This document shows positions 35,156-43,411 of a stretch of 64,000 bases of DNA, piece after piece; within the stretch, counting starts at the first letter, position 1; every line of letters begins with the position of its first letter. The translations under genes and the position numbers were made by a program. The notes beneath the pieces were generated by a model that ran no database searches, was not told the origin of the DNA, and saw only the letters and a program-made list of their open reading frames with translations. Location: contig JAYSEK010000008.1 of the NCBI GenBank assembly GCA_041913905.1, positions 88,703 to 152,702 on the forward strand, written 5' to 3'. The stretch is from Roseateles_B sp041913905 (GTDB lineage Bacteria > Pseudomonadota > Gammaproteobacteria > Burkholderiales > Burkholderiaceae_C).

Positions 35156-35851
35156 CTATATCCCCTTGGGCCTGATATCCAGCGTGGACGTTTCCTCCTC
35201 GGCACGGGGAACGCCCTTCGGCTCGGTCAACCCGTCGAAGAAAAGCTCGATCTCCCGTTCCCGCCGCTGCTTCAAGCCCTTGAACGGCTTGCCATCCGCG
35301 AGCACCCACCGACGAAATTGCGTCGGGACGCTGTCGAAGCGGTTCTCCTTGATTACCTTCAGCAAAGTCGAAGTGTTGAAGTTTCCTGCCCCGACGTTGA
35401 ATACGAAATCGCACAGCGCACCGAACTGCGTGTCGTTGAGCAAGGTCTGGTGATTGCGGATTGCGAGCTGAACGGCGGTCTGTGCTCGGGCCATGTCCGC
35501 GAGAAGCAGACGCGTACCCTCTTCCTCGGAAATTCCACCAAGGAACTCCTTGGGCGTCTTTCCATCGCACCGACTCCTGTACGCCAGATGCCCGTAGCCG
35601 ACCGTGCAGAACCCCGCGGCATCGTTGTAGAGCTTTGGAATCCAGCCTTCGGAAACCTTCGTCAGCTGCAGCCCTTTTTCAGGGATTGGGCGCAACGCCT
35701 CGCCCGCCGGCAATACGGCCCTGTCTTCTTCCAGGAGAATTCCAGGGGTGAGCTTGTCGTCGTAGGTGTCCACCGATGGACTGCAGCCGTGCAGTCCGAA
35801 AACCGGTGAAAGCAGAGCCCAAATGCCGAACGAGCGCCGATCCGATCTCAT
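35156..35851 (-). CDS. GH24 (T4-type) lysozyme, predicted lipoprotein
   Basis: A 231-residue protein. The first ~23 residues look like a lipoprotein signal with an unusual lipobox LHGC (Cys23); a ~40-residue linker follows, then a GH24 muramidase domain. The T4-lysozyme Glu-Asp-Thr triad is intact with exact spacing: Glu68 in KVSEGW, Asp77 in YNDAAG and Thr83 in FCTVGYGH (9 and 6 residues apart, as in T4 E11-D20-T26). The C-terminal half has QFGALCDFVFNVGAGNF and a FRRWVLADGKPFKGL helix typical of the family. It overlaps the metacaspase stop by four bases. No holin or phage gene is nearby. Expected to cleave peptidoglycan in the periplasm. Confidence 0.85.
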   Translation of the reverse strand: MRSDRRSFGIWALLSPVFGLHGCSPSVDTYDDKLTPGILLEEDRAVLPAGEALRPIPEKGLQLTKVSEGWIPKLYNDAAGFCTVGYGHLAYRSRCDGKTPKEFLGGISEEEGTRLLLADMARAQTAVQLAIRNHQTLLNDTQFGALCDFVFNVGAGNFNTSTLLKVIKENRFDSVPTQFRRWVLADGKPFKGLKQRREREIELFFDGLTEPKGVPRAEEETSTLDIRPKGI

Positions 35852-37929
35852 GGCACCACCTCGAAGCGAACTTCCGCGGTGACCCAGTCGTCCAGACTCA
35901 GATTCGTATCAGGTGTCGGGTTCCTGGTGCCTGCCACGGTCAAATCCTGCAGGAGTAGGTTGAAGGCCGACGCCCGTCCGGAAACGAGTCTTGCGCCCTC
36001 TCCGGCGAGGACCCTGAAGTCGACGACCCGCTGCGTGGTCGCGATGACCTTGTAGCTCTCGATGCCGAGCGGCCTGCCCACGATCCACCTCTTGGTATCC
36101 ATGCTCTTGCCCTGCTGCAATTCGTCACCGGTGTGGGACTGCGTGAGTAGTTGAACCGAGCCACCCGTGCCCAAGGCGAGCACTGCGACATAGAGATCCT
36201 GTTTCGACTCGTTCGAAACCCGGATCTGGAACCCCTGCTCGAGCGATAGACGAGGGGTGCCCGTCCCGGGCAGCTCGACGACGTCGAAAACTCCATTGCT
36301 TCCGGTGCTCTTGAGTATCGACACCTTCAGCGTGCCATTGAGTGGCGAGCGTGCATTGACAAGGAGGCGCAAATTCTCGAGTCTGGCCCGGGCACCCAGG
36401 TAGTCGGCCAGTTTGCCTGCAACGGCACCATTCGCTCCAGAGGCAACCAGTTCCGCCAGCGGTCTGTCGCGACGATCCCTGCTCGCCAAGTAGTAGGCGA
36501 TGTCGCAGTTCTTCGCAGGCGGGCCCGCGGCTCCTGCGGAAACCAATTCTCTCCCGTCGCCGAGGCAGCCGCGCTGAAGCCCAATGGCCCAGGCACCGCC
36601 GATCGGCGTACGCTCTATCAGCAGGTTGTCCTTAAGGGATGCCTCTATCTCTGCTAGCAACGCCTTGTCCTGCGCCGTCGTCGTCTGACCCGCAAGAGCC
36701 TCGAGATTCACGGGAAGGCGGTAGCGCCCGAAGAAGGGAGTCACGATCGCCACCTTGTCCCTGGTCGTGATGGGATCCTTCGGCTTGTCGAGCAACTCGA
36801 CAATCGAGCTGTTGGCGCCGACCGTCGTGACACGCCCGTTTGCGAGCTTGCCCACCTCCCCGACGAGCCTTCGCTGTTTCTCGCTATACACGGCGACCAG
36901 CGCGCCGGCGGCGAGCCCCTGGATTTCCCCTCCCTGGACGACCAGGCTGCTTGGCTTGATCTCGCGGATCGCGATGAAAGGCGACTCCCTGTCTCCTGCG
37001 AGTCCGAAGGCAGAAACGTTCGTGTTTCCTTCTGCCTGCGGATGCTGCGCAGGCGCGTGGCGTCGAACCAGCGGATCTAACGTGCGGATAGCCTGGTCGT
37101 AGGTCTGTCCGGGGTCCGACCACAACGTCTTGTACAGGTAATAGGTCAGGAAACCCTGGTAGCGCTTGCCCCTCCCCGGCACGTCGAGCATTCCCTCGTT
37201 CGAGAGCTCGCCCGGCAACGAGCCCGTCAATATCGAGGCACCGCTTGTGAGGGACCCAACCCCTTCCTTCGAGACGATGCCGCGCCGACTCAGCGATGCG
37301 ATGACACCCTTTCGATCGGTTTTCTCGTCCGGAGGGATGCCGCGACTGACGATCGGCTCCGGCGAGACATCCTTGGTGGCATCGCCCGAATGACAACTGT
37401 CCAGAATGACGGTGATGTTTCTGGTGTACTTGCCGAGTTCGGCAAGCCAGTCGTTCACCTCGTCGTCGACTATGTCGCCGCCATTCGCGCGACTGTCATG
37501 GGCCACCAGCGTCTCGTCTACACCATCGCCCTCGTCGCCGTTGCGGTCTTCCGTTTGCGAGCCGTGTCCACTGAAATAGAAGACGAACGCCGCGTTTGGA
37601 TTCTGTCTCGCGTTGTCCACCAAGTGCGACCTGAAAGCGCTGGCGATCGCCTTGTGCGTGGCTTGCTTGTCTACGAGCGCGAGGATGCTGTGTGGAGTCG
37701 CGGAGAAGCTGTACTTCTCGACGAGCAGTTGCTTCATGAGCTCGACGTCGTTCTTCGGCCCCTTTAGGTTCTTGACCTGCGCCGAGGTCCCCGTGGACCT
37801 CGCGTACTCGCCGACGCCCACGAGAAGGGCGAAGCCCTGCGGCGATGCCGCAGGCTGGCTCCACACGGTACAGGATGCGACTGCGAACAGAATCAGAACA
37901 GCGGTCCTGCATACCTCGAATAGATTCAT
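35848..37929 (-). CDS. Exported metacaspase-like peptidase C14 protein with C-terminal DUF4384-like region
   Basis: A 693-residue protein. The signal region MNLFEVCRTAVLILFAVASC can be read as a lipobox (VASC, Cys20) or as a signal cleaved after ~25. The caspase domain covers residues ~32-290: ALLVGVGEYA, FYFSGHGSQ (His122), the acidic metacaspase calcium-site-like segment DRNGDEGDGVDETLV, and VILDSCHSGD (Cys179). The C-terminal half has a DUF4384-like stretch (FQIRVSNESKQDLYVAVLAL). It overlaps the upstream small gene and the downstream lysozyme gene by four bases each. Expected to cleave after basic residues if metacaspase-like; the target is unknown. Confidence 0.82.
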   Translation of the reverse strand: MNLFEVCRTAVLILFAVASCTVWSQPAASPQGFALLVGVGEYARSTGTSAQVKNLKGPKNDVELMKQLLVEKYSFSATPHSILALVDKQATHKAIASAFRSHLVDNARQNPNAAFVFYFSGHGSQTEDRNGDEGDGVDETLVAHDSRANGGDIVDDEVNDWLAELGKYTRNITVILDSCHSGDATKDVSPEPIVSRGIPPDEKTDRKGVIASLSRRGIVSKEGVGSLTSGASILTGSLPGELSNEGMLDVPGRGKRYQGFLTYYLYKTLWSDPGQTYDQAIRTLDPLVRRHAPAQHPQAEGNTNVSAFGLAGDRESPFIAIREIKPSSLVVQGGEIQGLAAGALVAVYSEKQRRLVGEVGKLANGRVTTVGANSSIVELLDKPKDPITTRDKVAIVTPFFGRYRLPVNLEALAGQTTTAQDKALLAEIEASLKDNLLIERTPIGGAWAIGLQRGCLGDGRELVSAGAAGPPAKNCDIAYYLASRDRRDRPLAELVASGANGAVAGKLADYLGARARLENLRLLVNARSPLNGTLKVSILKSTGSNGVFDVVELPGTGTPRLSLEQGFQIRVSNESKQDLYVAVLALGTGGSVQLLTQSHTGDELQQGKSMDTKRWIVGRPLGIESYKVIATTQRVVDFRVLAGEGARLVSGRASAFNLLLQDLTVAGTRNPTPDTNLSLDDWVTAEVRFEVVP

Positions 37930-38153
37930 GCGTCCTCCAGGATTTCGGGATCGAAGTCTCGCCGTTTGCCGTTCCCGAGCTCCACGGCGACGATGCTGGC
38001 ATAGTGCAACGCCGCCGCGCTTGCCGCATCGAAAGTGATCGGACCGTCATGGCTAGCCTTGGGCCACTCGGGGTTCGAGGCATCGGCTGACTTCGTGGCC
38101 GCAGTCGGCGAACCGGGGCCGATCGCCAATGCGCGACTCGCAAACATCGTCAT
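37926..38153 (-). CDS. Small hypothetical protein heading the caspase operon
   Basis: A 75-residue frame ending with the stop that overlaps the metacaspase ATG (ATGA). Its C-terminal part, ITFDAASAAALHYASIVAVE then LGNGKRRDFDPEILEDA, looks like genuine protein. The start is uncertain: ATG 38153 with a weak ribosome site, or GTG 38273 preceded by GGAACGG, which would make 115 residues. No family is recognised. Confidence 0.45.
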   Translation of the reverse strand: MTMFASRALAIGPGSPTAATKSADASNPEWPKASHDGPITFDAASAAALHYASIVAVELGNGKRRDFDPEILEDA

Positions 38154-38841
38154 CTTTGTGCCCCACCATCCCCGAGACGCACGCCGCTCGTCCGGCGGGT
38201 GAACGAGCCACTTTAAGTGGATCGTCCGACATCCCGCATCCACAACACTGCTTAAAGACACGCTCGCCGGCACATCCGTTCCAGCAGAAACTAAGGGCAG
38301 GCCGTCGCTTCGTGCCGATCTCGCGCGACGGAATCTGCTCGGCCAGGGGCGAGGCGTTCAAGGGGCAGGCCAACCCCGATTGGCGTGACGACGCCGCTAG
38401 GAATCTGGGAAGTCGTCCTCGTTCGATCTAGCACCTAGAGCCGAACGCACTCTACGATCACTCGGCTGGCTGGCTGGCTGGCTGGCCGGCTGGCTGGAGG
38501 CGGCGATTGGTTGGACGTTGGCGTTGGCGGAACAGCGGCGCTGGCGGTGCTGGGGCACTAAGTCCATTCGCCCCGCCACGAGCGATCTAGTCGCACCTAG
38601 TGGTCATGCCCATCTGGGAAGCGAGTCCACCGACTCGTGACGCCCAAAACTTTCACAAATCAGTCATTCGTGCGTTTCTCCTTGCGACCGTCTTCAGCCT
38701 CTAGCAGTCAGTCCAGTTCGACAGACACCTCTACATCGGGAGCAGACTTGATCTCCTGACTTGCCCGACAGCCAGACCCAATGAGTTCAGGACTAAATGA
38801 AAGGAATTCAGAACTGAACGAGAACCGACATCCGCGCGCCT
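38154..38841. other. Gene-free stretch between the caspase operon and the groESL promoter
   Basis: About 690 bases without a supported gene beyond a possible N-terminal extension of the small operon-leading ORF. It contains a GGCT tetranucleotide array (listed separately) and an AT-richer segment before the heat-shock promoter. It should hold the promoter of the caspase operon on the minus strand, but I see no clear -35/-10 pair. The right boundary of the accessory region probably lies here. Confidence 0.45.
38464..38497 (+). repeat. GGCT tetranucleotide repeat array
   Basis: Eight tandem four-base units (seven GGCT and one GGCC variant) followed by a partial unit. Tandem tetranucleotides can change copy number by slippage. 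It lies about 310 bases upstream of the leading ORF of the minus-strand operon. Confidence 0.85.
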
Positions 38842-38870
38842 CTTGAAACGCCATCGTCCGTCCCTATAAT
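38842..38870 (+). promoter_or_regulatory. groESL heat-shock promoter
   Basis: TTGAAA (38843-38848), a 16-base spacer, then a perfect TATAAT (38865-38870) for the vegetative sigma factor. The same stretch reads CTTGAAA-N14-CCTATAAT, close to the sigma32 pattern, so both polymerase forms may use it. Confidence 0.8.
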
Positions 38871-38879
38871 CCCTTCCTG

Positions 38880-38906
38880 CTAGCACTCTCACACGTCGAG
38901 TGCTAA
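38880..38906 (+). promoter_or_regulatory. CIRCE operator (HrcA binding site)
   Basis: CTAGCACTC-N9-GAGTGCTAA matches the CIRCE consensus TTAGCACTC-N9-GAGTGCTAA with one mismatch. It lies 10 bases downstream of the -10 box, where HrcA would block transcription of groESL in unstressed cells. Confidence 0.95.
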
Positions 38907-39024
38907 CAATCCAGCCCAAGCACGAGCCAGGCTCTGCTGCGGCCGGTTTGTCCCGATGTGATGGCCTGCTGCCTTTTTTGGCGTACGGCCTGCAACGACC
39001 CAAGACTCTCAGCAAGGAGATGTG

Positions 39025-39315
39025 ATGAAACTGCGTCCTCTGCACGATCGCGTGATCGTTAAGCGCCTCGAAAACGAAACCAAGACGGCCTCGGGCATCG
39101 TTCTCCCCGACAACGCCGCCGAGAAGCCCGACCAGGGCGAAGTGCTGGCCGTGGGTCCTGGCAAGCGCAATGAAAAGGGCGACTTCGTGGCCCTGAACGT
39201 GGCCGTGGGTGACCGCGTGCTGTTCGGCAAGTACTCGGGCCAGTCCGTCAAGGTGGATGGCGAGGAGCTGCTGGTCATGCGCGAAGAAGACCTCTTCGCC
39301 GTCGTCGCCAAGTAA
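39025..39315 (+). CDS. groES: Co-chaperonin GroES (Hsp10)
   Basis: A 96-residue co-chaperonin, standard length. It starts MKLRPLHDRVIVKRLE and has the mobile-loop segment ETKTASGIVLPDNAAEKP, then GEVLAVGPGKR and KYSGQSVKVDGEELLVM. It caps the GroEL ring during folding. ATG 39025 is chosen over the overlapping GTG at 39022 because it gives the universal N-terminus and sits 5 bases after AAGGAG (39014-39019). First gene of the CIRCE-regulated groESL operon. Confidence 0.97.
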   Translation: MKLRPLHDRVIVKRLENETKTASGIVLPDNAAEKPDQGEVLAVGPGKRNEKGDFVALNVAVGDRVLFGKYSGQSVKVDGEELLVMREEDLFAVVAK

Positions 39316-39500
39316 AGCTACTGCGCGTCACGCTGGCGTCGTTGGGCGGTGCTCGAAATCCTCACGACCCGCTAGGTCGTTCCGGTTTCTGCGCTCCGTC
39401 CGCCTAGCCAGCGCGCCGCTCGCTACGCTTTCCTTGGCGCCGCCTGAGCGGTCTGGAAGCGTGGCAGCCCCCAATTTCCAAGAATTTCGGAGAAATAAAC

Positions 39501-41138
<1,638 letters not shown>

Positions 41139-41178
41139 GTCCAGGCCCCCGGCAGCACGCTGCCGACGCCTCACTGAA

Positions 41179-41213
41179 ACCCGCGATGGCCGCCCGGCCT
41201 CGCGGGTTTTTTT
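41179..41213 (+). terminator. Rho-independent terminator of groESL
   Basis: Perfect stem ACCCGCGA...TCGCGGGT, extended by inner GGCC pairing, followed by seven T residues. It lies 40 bases after the groEL stop. Confidence 0.9.
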
Positions 41214-41397
41214 CTTGGGCGGCGCTCGGGCTCGCACGGGGGCCCAGCAGGCGCGTCCATAGGCGATCCGTGGCCTTTTGTCCCCCTCACATGCAGGGTC
41301 GACCCGCCCCAGGTGCGAACTCTGTCGCTCAAATGCCGAGCGGCTGACCGGTCGTCCCAGGTTCGCGCGTCATGCCGGCTTCATAATGCGGAACATC

Positions 41398-43407
41398 ATG
41401 TCCCAAGCCCCGAGCCTGCAATCCCTGGTCGACGAGGTCATCGCGCAGATGCCCTCGCTGAGCCACACCGTGGCCCACAAGATGCAGGACGATCTCAAGG
41501 CTGACCCGCTGCTGCACGCCTTGCAATACGCCTGGGCCGTCAGCAAGGGGCGCTTCGCGACGGATTTCCTGGCTGCCCTCCAGCCGCTGCTGGAAGCGGC
41601 CCGCCGGGGCGAGGATCCGCTGCAGCGGCGCAGCTCGCCGCTGGGACTGCAGTCGCTGAGTCTGGTGGACGAGAAACAGGCCCTGCGGGACGTCTCCATC
41701 GCCCATGTGGTCTCCACCGTCGAGGAGCAGTCGCGGCCGGAGCTGCACCAGTTGGTCAACTTCTTTGCAGCGCTGCGCGGCATTGCCCGGCCCATGAAGC
41801 AGGACAACCCCCTGCGCCCGGCGGTCTTTGCCAATGCGCTGGTCACCGCCATCCAGAACATGCAGCTGAATGGCGAAGGCTGCTACGCCATGACCAAGGT
41901 GGCCACGCCCCATCTGGCCGAAGGCCTGGCCCTGATCTACCAGGCGCTATGCGACCAGATGCGCAGCGCTCAGCTGGCCCCGCTGGTGGAGGGCTATGGG
42001 CTGGGCAGCACCCGCGATGTCGACACCCGCCTGCGTCAGGCTGCGGTGCCGGGCGTCAATCCGACCCTGGACACCCTGGCTCGACGCGTCGATGCCATCA
42101 ACTCCCAGCCCCAGGCGCTGCGCTCGTCCGCGGCTACGGGATCGCAGGCGCTGGGGCCCAACACCCTGCTGCGCGGGGGCGGCGATCTCCTGACCCGCCT
42201 GTACGACCAGATCCTGGCCGACCCCAAGCTGCTGCCGCCGGTCAAGGCCCTGATGTCACGCCTGCAGGTGGCCGTGGCGCGCCTCTCGCGCACGGATCCC
42301 AGCCTGCTGCGCCGCCAGGACCACCCGGTCTGGGGCCTGCTCAACCGCGTGGCCGCCCACGGCGCGGGCTTTCAGCGCGCCGACGACGAACGTCTGCGCC
42401 AGTTCCTCGAATTCATGAACGGCATCGTGCAGCAGCTGGTGGAAGCCCAGCTGCTGACCGGCCTGCAGTTCCAGCAGGCGCTGGGCCTGGTGGACCAGCA
42501 CATCCGCGAGCAGGCCAGCCGCCACGGCCAGCGCAGCGCCTCGGCCCTGGCCGCCCTGGAGCGCGAGAGCCAGCGCGTGGAATGGCTGGAGTTGCTGCAA
42601 AGCCAGCTCAAGGAGCAGCTCTCCGACACGGCCTTGAGCCCGACGCTGCGCAAGTTCCTGCTCAAGCCCTGGGTGGAGGTGATCGTGCAGAACATGGTGC
42701 TGCACGGCCGCGAATCGCCCGAAGCCGAGGCCAGCATCGAGCTGGTGGACGAACTGCTGGACAGCCTGCAGCAGCGCCACAGCGAGATCGCCCGCACCCA
42801 GCTTCGCAACCGCCTGCCCACCCTGATCAAGCGCGTGGAAGCCGGCATGGACCAGATTGCCTTCCCGCCCGAAAAACGCCAGGTCGTGCTGCAGGACCTG
42901 ATGAACCAGCACGGCCGCGTGCTCAGCGGCCTGCCCGCCCACCACCATCAGCCGCCGCAGGAGCGCGCGCCGGTGCCGCGCCGCGATCTCAGCCCCGAGG
43001 AGCTGCTGCAGCAGCTGCTCAACGAACGCGAATCGCAGATGCCCTCGCGCTGGGCGCACGACCAGGTCAACCGCGGCGAGCTGCCCACCGTGCCGGTGGC
43101 CCTCTATACCGAGTCCGGCTCGCCGGATGCCCACATCGCCCTGCAGGCCTGGATGGGCAATCTGCAGGTGGGCAACTGGTACCACATGTTCGTGCAAAGC
43201 CAGTGGATCACCGCCCAGATCGCCTGGATCAGCGAAAGCCGCCAGTTCTTCCTTTTCGTCGGTCAGGACGCTGACGAGCGCCACTCGTTGACCCGCGGTG
43301 CCATCGAGCAGCTGCTGGCCAACGGCCTGATCACGGCGCTGGAAGAAGACAACCTGGTGCAGCGGGCGGTCTCCTCGCTCATGCAGGATCTGGACGACGC
43401 GCCCTGA
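41398..43407 (+). CDS. DUF1631 family protein
   Basis: A 669-residue cytosolic protein matching DUF1631, a proteobacterial family of unknown function (some members are called thymidine phosphorylase in error). Helical throughout, with a C-terminal PilZ-like beta region (QVGNWYHMFVQSQWITAQIA and SRQFFLFVGQ). The start is uncertain: ATG 41398 has GCGGAA upstream; ATG 41386 and a frame open back to 41278 are alternatives. It follows the groESL terminator and abuts the patatin gene by 4 bases, so they may be co-transcribed. Confidence 0.75.
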   Translation: MSQAPSLQSLVDEVIAQMPSLSHTVAHKMQDDLKADPLLHALQYAWAVSKGRFATDFLAALQPLLEAARRGEDPLQRRSSPLGLQSLSLVDEKQALRDVSIAHVVSTVEEQSRPELHQLVNFFAALRGIARPMKQDNPLRPAVFANALVTAIQNMQLNGEGCYAMTKVATPHLAEGLALIYQALCDQMRSAQLAPLVEGYGLGSTRDVDTRLRQAAVPGVNPTLDTLARRVDAINSQPQALRSSAATGSQALGPNTLLRGGGDLLTRLYDQILADPKLLPPVKALMSRLQVAVARLSRTDPSLLRRQDHPVWGLLNRVAAHGAGFQRADDERLRQFLEFMNGIVQQLVEAQLLTGLQFQQALGLVDQHIREQASRHGQRSASALAALERESQRVEWLELLQSQLKEQLSDTALSPTLRKFLLKPWVEVIVQNMVLHGRESPEAEASIELVDELLDSLQQRHSEIARTQLRNRLPTLIKRVEAGMDQIAFPPEKRQVVLQDLMNQHGRVLSGLPAHHHQPPQERAPVPRRDLSPEELLQQLLNERESQMPSRWAHDQVNRGELPTVPVALYTESGSPDAHIALQAWMGNLQVGNWYHMFVQSQWITAQIAWISESRQFFLFVGQDADERHSLTRGAIEQLLANGLITALEEDNLVQRAVSSLMQDLDDAP

Positions 43408-43411
43408 GCCG

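Noticed and set aside
37496..38143. 215-codon minus-strand frame overlapping the metacaspase start
   Set aside because: Out of frame with the metacaspase signal and catalytic domain; a shadow.
38397..38579. 60-codon frame over the GGCT repeat
   Set aside because: Repetitive SQPA peptide produced by the tetranucleotide array; no ribosome site.
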